Below are positions 5,998 through 12,946 of a DNA stretch of 14,632 nt, one piece after another; positions within the stretch are counted from its first letter, which is position 1, and each line of letters opens with the position of its first letter. The notes below the pieces were generated by a model, which worked only from the letters and a program-made list of their open reading frames with translations, was not told where the DNA came from and did not search any database. This DNA is from Candidatus Atribacteria bacterium (GTDB lineage Bacteria; Bipolaricaulota; Bipolaricaulia; UBA7950; UBA9294), in the NCBI GenBank assembly GCA_004525685.1, contig SPBW01000040.1:1-14632 (forward strand), in the 5' to 3' direction. A program made the translations under genes and the position numbers.

Positions 5998-6786
5998 ATG
6001 CGGTTTGGGGCCAGCATTTGGGGGTTCTTCTACCAGCGCGGGCCTGAATCCTGGCCCACGTTGGCTGAAGCTGTAGACGAGATCGCGTCGCTGGATAAGA
6101 CGCTGGGTGTCGAGGTGTGGGGATCTCGCGCCTTGGATCAGCCGATGGTTGAGGGGCAAGAGCTTGCTGATCTGGTGGATGCGTGCCAGGACGCCGCGTT
6201 TGTCACGGTTCACATTCAAGGTCAGCATTGGTCGTGGAATCCAGTAACTTTGCGACGAGAAGTCGACTTCGCACACCTGCTCGGAGCCGAAACTCTCGTT
6301 CTTCATCCCGTGTGTCTTGGGTTGCAGGTGCCGGAAGATCGCCCCGATTGGCCCGAAATCGTCCGTATCGCCGACTACGCAGCCAAGTTCGGTGTGAGGC
6401 TCGCCGTGGAGAATATCTTCGACTCGGTCTGGTGCCTCGATCGAATCCTTGAAGAGCTTGGCGACGATCCCGAAGACACCAACCTTGGCATCTGTATCGA
6501 CGTCGGCCATGCTGCGGTCTCAAAGGATGCCGGGCGAGAGTCGGTCTGCAATTACCTCGATCGCTACGCAAGCCAGCTCTTGCATCTACATCTTCACGAC
6601 AATAGCGGCATGCGCGATGATCATCTGATTCCCGGACAAGGCACCATCGATTGGCCGCGCGTGATGGCCAAGATCAGAGAGCTTCCTTTCACGGGCACGG
6701 CTGTTCTGGAAGTACACGATCCGTCAGCAACTCCGAAAGAGTCTCTGAAACGCGGCCTCTCCTTTGTGAAGCAGGCTGGTTTCTGA
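5998..6786 (+). CDS. Sugar phosphate isomerase/epimerase-like TIM-barrel protein (AP_endonuc_2 family)
   Basis: 262 aa, ATG start with AGAGGGAG at 5985-5992. A xylose-isomerase-like TIM barrel with a complete metal site by pattern: E138 in AVENIF, D168 and H171 in CIDVGHA, the HLHLHDN strand (196-202), D208-H209 in RDDHL, PGQGTIDW (212-219) and E238 in VLEVHD. The family holds ketose epimerases, inosose dehydratases and hydroxypyruvate isomerases, all acting on carbonyl or hydroxyl carbons; the substrate here is unknown. It lies 27 bp after SDH without a promoter, so it is probably the third gene of the lysine operon, though no known step of the saccharopine route needs it. It could process a side product or simply be read through. 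Confidence 0.82.
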   Translation: MRFGASIWGFFYQRGPESWPTLAEAVDEIASLDKTLGVEVWGSRALDQPMVEGQELADLVDACQDAAFVTVHIQGQHWSWNPVTLRREVDFAHLLGAETLVLHPVCLGLQVPEDRPDWPEIVRIADYAAKFGVRLAVENIFDSVWCLDRILEELGDDPEDTNLGICIDVGHAAVSKDAGRESVCNYLDRYASQLLHLHLHDNSGMRDDHLIPGQGTIDWPRVMAKIRELPFTGTAVLEVHDPSATPKESLKRGLSFVKQAGF

Positions 6787-6840
6787 GCAGCCAATCGCCG
6801 CGCAGGCTGAAGTACAAGGTCCTCATCCACTCATTGAACG

Positions 6841-6846
6841 TATAAT
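6841..6846 (+). promoter_or_regulatory. Perfect -10 hexamer before the lipoprotein gene
   Basis: TATAAT at 6841-6846, 30 bp before the ATG at 6877. No good -35 hexamer lies 16-18 bp upstream, so this would be an activator-dependent or weak promoter, or a chance match. Confidence 0.45.
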
Positions 6847-6876
6847 GGAAGCCAACCGCCGTATAGGGAGATAACG

Positions 6877-7509
6877 ATGGCGAGATTCAGGGGATTGTGG
6901 CTGTTGCTGGGGGTCGTGTTTCTCTCGGGCTGCATGCTTTTGGGTCCGGTCGGGCCGGAGATTCTGTACGAAGAGGACTTCAACTCCGACACGGATTGGT
7001 ATCAGAATGAGGACGAAAACAGGAATTGGTGGATTGAGGCAGGCAAGTACCACGTCCTCCTAAAGACAGAGGATTTCACGACGGGAAGTTGGAGGAGCTC
7101 TCTGGGGCCGTTCAGCGACTTCCAGCTCGATGTGGATACGCAGCAGATCGCGGGGCCCGATGACAATGGCTACGGAGTTGAATTTCGTGTGAAAGACGCG
7201 AACACCTACTACCGATTCCAAATCTCGGGCGATGGCTGGGCACGTTTTGCCAAGACCGTTGACGGTACAGTCGTCAGTATCAAGCCGTGGGAGCAAACGG
7301 ATCTGATCCATCAAGGCAATGCGACGAATCACTTGACGATCATTGCCAATGGCAGTCTGTTTACGTTCTACATCAATGGAGACAAGCTGTACGAAGTGAC
7401 AGACACAGCGATTGTTGCGGGCTCAGTCGGATTTCAGGCCGTCATGCTCGACTCTCCCGGTCAAACACACATTGCCTTTGACAACCTGATCATCACGGAA
7501 CTGGAATAG
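6877..7509 (+). CDS. Lipoprotein with a LamG/DUF1080-like beta-sandwich
   Basis: 210 aa, ATG start with AGGGAGA just upstream. A lipoprotein signal peptide ends in the lipobox LSGC, with C19 as the predicted lipidated cysteine, so the protein is membrane-anchored and extracytoplasmic. The mature part follows the concanavalin-like pattern: LYEEDFNSDTDW, a GKYHV strand, NGYGVEFRVKDANTYYRFQI, a FTFYINGDKLYEV hairpin and a closing IAFDNLIITE strand. This is typical of LamG/DUF1080 carbohydrate-binding or glycoside-processing domains. No catalytic residues can be assigned, so a binding role is as likely as an enzymatic one. It ends against a shared hairpin with the convergent DnaC-like gene. Confidence 0.75.
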   Translation: MARFRGLWLLLGVVFLSGCMLLGPVGPEILYEEDFNSDTDWYQNEDENRNWWIEAGKYHVLLKTEDFTTGSWRSSLGPFSDFQLDVDTQQIAGPDDNGYGVEFRVKDANTYYRFQISGDGWARFAKTVDGTVVSIKPWEQTDLIHQGNATNHLTIIANGSLFTFYINGDKLYEVTDTAIVAGSVGFQAVMLDSPGQTHIAFDNLIITELE

Positions 7510-7554
7510 GCGAGAAGGGCCTTGACTGCGTCTGGACCACGCCCGTTCTCAGCC
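7509..7554. terminator. Bidirectional terminator hairpin between convergent genes
   Basis: GGC-GAGAA-GGGC (7509-7520) pairs with GCCC-GTTCTC-A-GCC (7541-7554), with one unpaired base per gap and a 20-nt loop. It overlaps the last base of the lipoprotein stop and the last base of the DnaC-like stop. There is no T tract on either side, so efficiency is uncertain. Confidence 0.5.
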
Positions 7555-8249
7555 TAGTCTAGCTGTGGGCGCTCTGACGAGGTTCGTCGATCCTCGCCGC
7601 CGACCATGACGTCGTAGCAGGAGCCGATCCATCGGGACAAGGCGCGTGACCCGTATTTCTTGATGACCGATGCAGAGTCGGGGAGATTGGTTGCCACTGC
7701 TGTCGGCATCATGGCGCGATAGCGCCAGTCGACAATGCGCTCTAGCTCTTCCAATACGAAGTCTGTCGCGCGCTCGGAACCGAAGTCATCGAGCACCAGT
7801 AGATCGCACTGTCGACAACGATCCGAGGTGAGCTGAGATCCTTGCGCGATATCTGATCGAAGGACGCTGACCAAGTCGAGGAGCGGCCAGTACTCGACGT
7901 GCGCAGACACGCCAATCTCGCTCTTGGATAGAGAGGGAATGTCCTCATCCTCTCCGAGATCCCGTTCTGCACCCGCAATGAGTTCCATGGCTGATGGAAC
8001 TTCTATCATCTCCTGATGCACATTTGGCGTCGGCGGCGAGTACGAGTGAAGCCGATCGTACTCTTTCATGAGAGCGACAAGCAGATGCGTCTTCCCAACA
8101 CCGTTTTTGCCCCAAAGCATGATTCCGTGCGTCCCGTCAACGGCTACTTTCTTGCAAGCCTCATGGGCCTCACGATTGGCCTTTCCAACCTCGAAGTTGT
8201 CAAACGTGCAGTGTTCGAACCGCTTACCAATCGGCGCTCCTCGAATCAA
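7554..8249 (-). CDS. DnaC/DnaI-like AAA+ ATPase (probable helicase loader)
   Basis: 231 aa from a TTG start that overlaps the upstream stop by 4 nt (TTGA), preceded by GGAGG. Walker A is GKNGVGKT (47-54), Walker B is LLVLDDFG (150-157), sensor 1 is in AVATNLP, and the C-terminal SRALSRWIGSC supplies the arginine-finger region. This matches DnaC, DnaI and IstB-type ATPases. The protein begins at the AAA+ core (FDNFEVGKANREA), with no room for the N-terminal helicase-binding domain of DnaC or the zinc domain of DnaI. It also carries about 50 extra residues (66-118) between Walker A and Walker B. With the adjacent replication organiser it likely loads a replicative helicase. An IstB role is unlikely because no IstA or IS ends are present. 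Confidence 0.85.
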   Translation of the reverse strand: MIRGAPIGKRFEHCTFDNFEVGKANREAHEACKKVAVDGTHGIMLWGKNGVGKTHLLVALMKEYDRLHSYSPPTPNVHQEMIEVPSAMELIAGAERDLGEDEDIPSLSKSEIGVSAHVEYWPLLDLVSVLRSDIAQGSQLTSDRCRQCDLLVLDDFGSERATDFVLEELERIVDWRYRAMMPTAVATNLPDSASVIKKYGSRALSRWIGSCYDVMVGGEDRRTSSERPQLD

Positions 8250-9010
8250 GGTTGCCCTCCTCTTCGGCCACGATCATAAATGGATGGATCATGACTTTGC
8301 TCAAGATACTGCTTCGATCTTAACTCCGATGCCGGTCGTCCGCGCGCTTCCCACTCTCGAGCCATGGTGAGATTCCGTTCAAAATTCTTCGTGTTGAATG
8401 GCGTGACGCAATCGAAGTACTTCCGCGATTCTTCCTTGCCGCCATCCACAGCGGACAGATACTCCAACACGAGGATTAAGTCCACCTCTGCGTAGCCGTC
8501 TGCCAGGCGCCCGTTGATATGCTCGACATTCTTGGCGTACTTGGCTGAGATGGGCGTGTAGCGTGCCCAATCCCAAGCTGCTTCCCGTAGCGTATTCAGC
8601 CGATCGATGATGCGGTGAGCTGGCGTATCGAGGATCTTCTGGCTCGCCGTGGGTGATGACGGGGAATTGGCCTGCACGACCCTAGTCTTGTCAATGGGTT
8701 GGGGCTCCAACAAGGGAATACGGCTTATCGGTGACACCACGCCGACGGTTTGAATGCCGCCCTCTTCATCCGATTCTTGTGCCGTGCGGAAGTATCCAGC
8801 TTCCTCAAGCTCCTTGAGCGCTGTGCTCAGGGCATCGACACCCTCAAGCGAAATCGATGCGAGCAAGCGCTTGTTGGAGAGGTCAAATCCAGGATGCGCT
8901 AACAAGTAGGCAAGCAATCCCTTGGAGCGAAACGATAGTCGAGGATCCTCGAGCATCGATCGATCAAGGACGAGGTGTTTACTTGGGTCGCTTGCCAATC
9001 GAATCTGCAT
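8246..9010 (-). CDS. Phage-type replication organiser (winged-helix N-terminus, Phg_2220_C/DnaD-like C-terminus)
   Basis: 254 aa, ATG start behind AGGTGG. Residues 1-75 look like the winged helix of phage and plasmid replication proteins: LDRSMLEDPRLSFRSKGLLA, then helices through LKELEEAGYF. A Pro/Ser-rich linker spans about 95-130. Residues 135-225 match the conserved phage C-terminal pattern: IIDRLN, a basic helix ending INGRLADGYAEVDLILVL, and a final FDCVTPFNTKNFERNL block. Members of this group recruit a helicase loader to an origin. The gene directly precedes, and overlaps by 4 nt, the DnaC-like ATPase, the order found in phage replication modules. No phage genes flank it, so it may be a domesticated module or this lineage's own helicase-loading system. 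Confidence 0.72.
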   Translation of the reverse strand: MQIRLASDPSKHLVLDRSMLEDPRLSFRSKGLLAYLLAHPGFDLSNKRLLASISLEGVDALSTALKELEEAGYFRTAQESDEEGGIQTVGVVSPISRIPLLEPQPIDKTRVVQANSPSSPTASQKILDTPAHRIIDRLNTLREAAWDWARYTPISAKYAKNVEHINGRLADGYAEVDLILVLEYLSAVDGGKEESRKYFDCVTPFNTKNFERNLTMAREWEARGRPASELRSKQYLEQSHDPSIYDRGRRGGQP

Positions 9011-9100
9011 CCTGCCACCTCGCCTTTGTTCAAGTATGTCGAGCCGTGGCTAAGGGTACCTTCGGGCCTAGGATCTACGCAACCATCAGGTATGGCGCAT

Positions 9101-9130
9101 CGCCTAAGCATGATGGCGGAATGCTAGGCG
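9101..9130 (-). terminator. Strong hairpin after the MoeB/ThiF-like gene
   Basis: CGCCTAAGCAT (9101-9111) pairs with ATGCTAGGCG (9121-9130) with one bulged A and a 9-nt loop. It lies 14-43 bp past the MoeB-like stop in the minus direction and before the replication gene, so it could separate the two units. There is no T tract. Confidence 0.5.
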
Positions 9131-9143
9131 GTTGAGCCGCAGA

Positions 9144-9920
9144 TCACGGCGTCCGGGAGCCTCCGCAAGCGGGGCAGTCGGGGTTCTTCTCAATGTGGAG
9201 CGTGTCAAAACGCATCGCTGCGCCGTCATAGACGAGCAATCGTCCGATGAGCGCAGAGCCGAACCCGACGATCCATTTGATGGCTTCTGTGGCCTGGATC
9301 GTCCCGATCGTGCCGGGGACCGCACCCAGGATGCCTGCTTCCTCTCCCGTGAGCACAGGCTCGGACGGCGGTTCAGGAAAGAGGCAGCGATAGCAGGGGC
9401 CCTCGTCTGTGCATAAGAGGCTCACCTGCCCCTCCAGTCGGAAGATGGCACCATACACATACGGGATGCCCTGCTTAAGGCACACTTCGTTGATATCGTA
9501 GCGCGCCTGAAAGTTATCTGTGCCGTCGAGGATGAGATCGACTCCTGTAGCGAGATCCATCCCGGTCTCCTTCGTGAAGCGTTCGTTTACTGCGACAACA
9601 TGGATGTCGGGATTGAGATCGGCGATTCGCTCTTTGGCGGATTCGACCTTGGGGCGTCCTAGCCACGCTGTGCCATGAAGAACCTGACGCTGCAAGTTGG
9701 AAAGGCTGACCACATCGTCGTCGAGGAGCACCAGCTGCCCCACGCCAACGCCGGCCAAATATAGAGCAATGGCACTCCCCAGTCCGCCAACACCAACCAA
9801 GAGCACGCGAGCAGCCTTCAGTTTCTCCTGCCCGACCTCGCCGATATGGGGGAGCACAAGATGGCGTGCGTAGCGCGCACGCTCCTGCGATGTCAAAGGG
9901 ACTCTGTCTCGTTGTTCCAT
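9144..9920 (-). CDS. MoeB/ThiF-family E1-like adenylyltransferase lacking the crossover-loop cysteine
   Basis: 258 aa, ATG start. The family activates the C-terminus of ubiquitin-like sulfur carriers (MoaD, ThiS) with ATP in cofactor synthesis. All nucleotide-site parts are present: RYARHLVLPHIGEVGQEKL, GVGGLG (43-48), LLDDDVVSLSNLQRQ (65-79), K91, and DGTDN (132-136). A structural zinc site is formed by CYRC (176-179) and CPAC (249-252). The cysteine found in MoeB at LTCVEAG is replaced by glycine (LTGEEAG, G192). That residue is used for thioester or persulfide chemistry in some relatives and is dispensable in others, so adenylation alone may remain. No C-terminal rhodanese domain and no carrier-protein gene are adjacent. 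It follows the GNAT gene by 27 bp, with only a weak GAGG ribosome site. Confidence 0.88.
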   Translation of the reverse strand: MEQRDRVPLTSQERARYARHLVLPHIGEVGQEKLKAARVLLVGVGGLGSAIALYLAGVGVGQLVLLDDDVVSLSNLQRQVLHGTAWLGRPKVESAKERIADLNPDIHVVAVNERFTKETGMDLATGVDLILDGTDNFQARYDINEVCLKQGIPYVYGAIFRLEGQVSLLCTDEGPCYRCLFPEPPSEPVLTGEEAGILGAVPGTIGTIQATEAIKWIVGFGSALIGRLLVYDGAAMRFDTLHIEKNPDCPACGGSRTP

Positions 9921-9947
9921 GGGATGATAACCTCGTCATGCAGCATC

Positions 9948-10883
9948 TCAGGAGTTCGGCGAAAGGTCAAGTCTATCTGCACCCTCCTTGGGCGACGACA
10001 GCACCATCTCATACACGAACACATCGGGATGGAAGTCCGACCACGAGATGAATCCAGACTCTCGCAGCACGGCGAATGCGGCTGCGCGGCGGCCCTGATG
10101 GACAGGCACCATCACTTGCATCGTGCTTCCCTCATACACGTTGAGTGCATGGTTCAAGAGACGGCTCATCGCAGCAGACTCGCCATCGAGGAAGCTGAGG
10201 GTGATCGGCCCGCCAATGGCAGGCTCCTGGCGAATGCAGAGTACGGCTGTCAGCTCATCCTCCTCCCAATAGCCGACGCGATAGGCCAACGGCTCAATGG
10301 AGCGGCTGGGATCATGATCAAAGGGGAGGAACTTCCATCCGTGCGAAAGCTGACGCTGTGCCATAGATAGGAAAGCTGAGGTTCCGATGAACTCGCGCGT
10401 CTCAGTTTCTGTCAACTCGCGAATCGAAGCAGCGCGATCCTCTTCCTGGGGCGGAGGCAAATCGCCAGCACGTTCTAGATACGAGAATGTCGCTGTCAGC
10501 CGAAACCCGTACGACTCGATGATGTGGATGGATGCCTTATTGTCGATGTATGTTGACAGTGCGATGCGCGTCGCCCCAGCATCGTGAGCAGAGCCGATGA
10601 GATACTCGGTGATTGCCTTGCCTGCACCGCGGCCTTGATGAGCGGGATCGGTGCGAATGCCTTCGAACCAGGCAATCCCTGGACACAGCCATGAGCGGTG
10701 GGCAAAGGCAATGACTACGTCATCCAGCGTTGTGACGACCAGTTCTCCCTCGTCCTCGGCGAGCCAGCTGTCGAGTAGCTGGGGCACGTAGTCGTCGCCG
10801 TCCCAAATCTGAACTGAAATCTCAAGGATCCGACCTCGATCATCGGGGGTGGCTTTGCGTACGTGAAGCGTTTGTTGAGTCAT
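9948..10883 (-). CDS. Double GNAT acetyltransferase
   Basis: 311 aa, ATG start whose first bases overlap the upstream MBL stop (ATGA); no clear Shine-Dalgarno is present, so translation is probably coupled. Residues 1-150 are a canonical GNAT domain: IRKATPDD-like opening (VRKATPDDRGRI), acetyl-CoA pyrophosphate loop GIRTDPAHQGRGAGKAI (75-91), and a DNKASIHIIESYGF motif (114-127). Residues about 155-311 fit a second, diverged GNAT fold: a VGYWEEDELTAVLCIRQ strand pair, then MVPVHQGRRAAAFAVLRESGF, but with no Q/RxxGxG loop. Tandem GNATs with one degenerate half are common. The acceptor substrate is unknown. Confidence 0.85.
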   Translation of the reverse strand: MTQQTLHVRKATPDDRGRILEISVQIWDGDDYVPQLLDSWLAEDEGELVVTTLDDVVIAFAHRSWLCPGIAWFEGIRTDPAHQGRGAGKAITEYLIGSAHDAGATRIALSTYIDNKASIHIIESYGFRLTATFSYLERAGDLPPPQEEDRAASIRELTETETREFIGTSAFLSMAQRQLSHGWKFLPFDHDPSRSIEPLAYRVGYWEEDELTAVLCIRQEPAIGGPITLSFLDGESAAMSRLLNHALNVYEGSTMQVMVPVHQGRRAAAFAVLRESGFISWSDFHPDVFVYEMVLSSPKEGADRLDLSPNS

Positions 10884-11443
10884 GGGGTGGGGATCTCAAT
10901 AGACCAGCCGAGGACAGCCTCCACGTAGTCGTCTCCAAAGATCTCCGCGAACACAGTCCGCGTCAGAGCACCAAGCTCGCCAGTGGTCCAGACGTTGCTG
11001 CAGATCTGTTGCGGAGCTGATACGGCGTTGTAGGTGACCCATTGCCGTGTCGCCGTGCCTCCAGACGAGAGTGCAAACGAAGCGGGATGATACACATCCA
11101 GAGAGTCTTCAGGACTGATGAGCGCAGGAAGTCCTCCTACAGGGCCGCTATGGTTGTGAGACAGCACCACACAATCGATGGATGATGTGTCGACATTGAG
11201 CTGATGCAGAGAGCTCTGTAGCAGGGGGGCACTTCTTCCCGTATCGAACAGAATGGATCGTTCGTGGCCTTCGATGAAGCACGAGAAGCCCCAATCCGTT
11301 GTGAGTCCTGGCGCGAAGCGATAGTTGGCATAGACGATCGTCAAGCGGCACACTGAAGCTTCATCTTGAGTCTGCGCGACGGCATATAAGCCAGCGAATA
11401 CAAGCACCGCCGTCAACATCGCAAGGACAAGCCGAGACTTCAT
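10880..11443 (-). CDS. Secreted metallo-beta-lactamase-fold protein, metal site degenerate and C-terminus short
   Basis: 187 aa from ATG 11443, chosen because GAGGAGG (11451-11457) lies 7 nt upstream; an in-frame TTG at 11449 is too close to it. A signal peptide runs to about residue 25 (AGLYAVAQ). The MBL core matches the dihydropterin-synthase-like subgroup: LTIVYANYRFAPGLTTDWG, SCFIEGHERSILFDTG and IDCVVLSH. The metal motif, normally HxHxDH followed by TGGL, is H96-N-H98-S-G-P-V-G-G-L, so the aspartate and third histidine are gone. The chain also stops after WTTGELG, where relatives continue about 80 residues to further metal ligands. It is probably catalytically dead or a decaying gene. 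Its stop overlaps the GNAT start by 4 nt, so the shortened frame is kept in an operon. Confidence 0.72.
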   Translation of the reverse strand: MKSRLVLAMLTAVLVFAGLYAVAQTQDEASVCRLTIVYANYRFAPGLTTDWGFSCFIEGHERSILFDTGRSAPLLQSSLHQLNVDTSSIDCVVLSHNHSGPVGGLPALISPEDSLDVYHPASFALSSGGTATRQWVTYNAVSAPQQICSNVWTTGELGALTRTVFAEIFGDDYVEAVLGWSIEIPTP

Positions 11444-11450
11444 TCGCAAA

Positions 11451-11469
11451 CCTCCTCGAAAAAAGAGGA
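11451..11469 (-). promoter_or_regulatory. Hairpin that would mask the MBL ribosome-binding site
   Basis: On the minus strand TCCTC (11469-11465), a 7-nt T-rich loop and GAGGA (11457-11453) form a 5-bp stem that covers most of the Shine-Dalgarno GAGGAGG used for ATG 11443. Such a stem could lower translation unless opened. It is short and may be coincidental. Confidence 0.35.
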
Positions 11470-11559
11470 TCTATGCTACCAAATCATCGGGAGGCACTGC
11501 CAGTCATCTCACAGCAAAGAAATCACGTGCCCAACGCCAGCGCGGCTGGTGATGGGATC

Positions 11560-12582
11560 CTAACTTCCCGAAAACAGATTCAGGGTTGTGGTTGGATGGA
11601 AGCTCACCCACGCAAACCAATAGCTACGCATCTTCTCGATCGACTGATCTGTGCTGAGGTTGAGGACAGACACGATGCCAGCGGCATCTCGCGAAAGGCT
11701 GATCCTGGCCCCACCGATCCGGTCTAGGATAGATCCGTGCGCGATCAGATCCTCTTCTCGATAAGCAGCGTAACGGCCATTGACTTCGATGCCGAGAACC
11801 ACGGTCTTGGCGGGAATCTGGTGGGCCCGTCCCTCCATCGGGAGCAAGACGAAGCTGTCCTCGCAATAGTTGCCATAGGGATCATGGTCATAGTCCTGAT
11901 TGAATCCAGTCTCTCTGCTTAGGATCTGCGAATCGGGGTGCGTGGCCTTCCAGTCTTTCCACACAACGGTGTCGAGAGGGAGGGCAGACAGCTCTTGTCC
12001 AGCCAATTCGCCAACAAGCGCTAGCCCTTCAAACTGGCTCCACAATGTATCTGTCAATCGGTCGTAGAGGACGAAGTTCGAGTTATAGAGCTTGCCTGAG
12101 GTTCCAAACTCCGCGCTGCCACCTGCGAGCGTTCGTTCATAGGCGACGGCTGAGCCACACAACGGGCAGTAGGAAACGAGAACGGGATCTCCTGCAACAA
12201 CGTCATTGACGATGTTGTGCCAGACGAGGATCTGGAGGGGATAGACACGCGAGATTCCCTTGTAGTTCAGTACAAGAACAAGCTCATCGTCTGCAATCCA
12301 TTCATCGGCTTCATCCATCGACACATACGAAGGATGGTCAATCGACGGGATCCCGTCCTTGGCTGGGCCAGCCGACAGGAGCAGTGCGGGATCAACAATA
12401 TAGAAAACGCCATCGCGGGTCATCCGAACTGTGTGGTCGTTGACGATCGCGACGATGGTGTTGGCGTCGACTGGACGTAGGAAGCGCGGAGTCGGCTGCG
12501 CGAGAGAAAGACCGATTCCCGTTCCAGCGACAGTGAGCAAGAAAATGCCCGTGAGCCAACGTCCTCGATGAGGCGATTTCAC
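11560..12582 (-). CDS. DUF3179-domain exported protein
   Basis: 340 aa from GTG 12582, preferred because GGGAGG (12589-12594) lies 6 nt upstream; an ATG at 12588 abuts that site, and longer in-frame starts have no ribosome site. An N-terminal hydrophobic segment (GIFLLTVAGTGIGLSLA) is a signal peptide or anchor. The rest is a typical full DUF3179 domain: RVYPLQILVWHNIVND, YCPLCGSAVAYER with C138 and C141, FGTSGKLYNSNFVLYDR, DTLWSQFEG, GFNQDYDHDPYGNY, and the closing YWFAWVSFHPTT. The function of this family is unknown; the invariant CxxC and histidine suggest metal binding or redox activity outside the cytoplasm. It is divergent from the LTxxQ gene. Confidence 0.92.
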   Translation of the reverse strand: MKSPHRGRWLTGIFLLTVAGTGIGLSLAQPTPRFLRPVDANTIVAIVNDHTVRMTRDGVFYIVDPALLLSAGPAKDGIPSIDHPSYVSMDEADEWIADDELVLVLNYKGISRVYPLQILVWHNIVNDVVAGDPVLVSYCPLCGSAVAYERTLAGGSAEFGTSGKLYNSNFVLYDRLTDTLWSQFEGLALVGELAGQELSALPLDTVVWKDWKATHPDSQILSRETGFNQDYDHDPYGNYCEDSFVLLPMEGRAHQIPAKTVVLGIEVNGRYAAYREEDLIAHGSILDRIGGARISLSRDAAGIVSVLNLSTDQSIEKMRSYWFAWVSFHPTTTLNLFSGS

Positions 12583-12593
12583 GATCATCCTCC

Positions 12594-12614
12594 CACTACA
12601 ATAAAGTATTAGTG
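12594..12614. repeat. Small inverted repeat CACTA/TAGTG before the DUF3179 gene
   Basis: CACTA (12594-12598) and TAGTG (12610-12614) flank an AT-rich 11-bp centre, directly upstream of the DUF3179 ribosome site. On the minus strand a weak TTGAGT then 17 bp then CTTTAT overlaps it, so it could be an operator on a weak promoter. The arms are short. Confidence 0.3.
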
Positions 12615-12933
12615 GACACGGCCACTCAACTCTGAGCGGGGCATCCTCTGCCAACTCATCCGATAGCTCGCTTCAGCAAGTTGCTTCCTGCCAGACATCG
12701 ACGGGGCATGCAGGCTTCCTTCTCCGCAGCGATTCGAGCGATCCGATTATCCCAAGCTACTTGTACTGAGCGGGAATGAGCCCGACGTGAGGGGGACGTG
12801 TGATTCTTGTGGGAACAGACATCACGCTTCTTCACAACGCTGACACAGCTTCGGCCCAGCAGCTTCATCAGTGGGTTGTATCCTAGTTCCTGTAGCAACA
12901 GAACATCGAAGCGCAAGACGCAGGCTTGCACCA
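12615..12933. other. Divergent intergenic region, no gene supported
   Basis: About 320 bp between the DUF3179 and LTxxQ genes. I see no RNA gene, repeat or clear plus-strand promoter; TATCCT at 12879-12884 is a possible -10 without a -35. A 92-codon minus-strand frame fills most of it but resembles nothing I know and lacks a ribosome site. Confidence 0.4.
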
Positions 12934-12946
12934 AGAGGAGTGAATG

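Noticed and set aside
7554..9010. A full prophage or an IS21 element (IstA/IstB)
   Set aside because: No transposase, integrase, structural genes, terminal repeats or attachment sites were found; the upstream partner is a replication-type protein, not IstA.
9132..9416. Plus-strand frames opposite the MoeB-like gene
   Set aside because: They lie entirely against strong family motifs of the minus-strand gene and are explained as its shadow.
12656..12934. 92-codon minus-strand frame between the DUF3179 and LTxxQ genes
   Set aside because: No ribosome site at its start, no recognisable domain, Cys/Arg/Ser-rich composition typical of an antisense or random frame, and it would run into the divergent promoter region.
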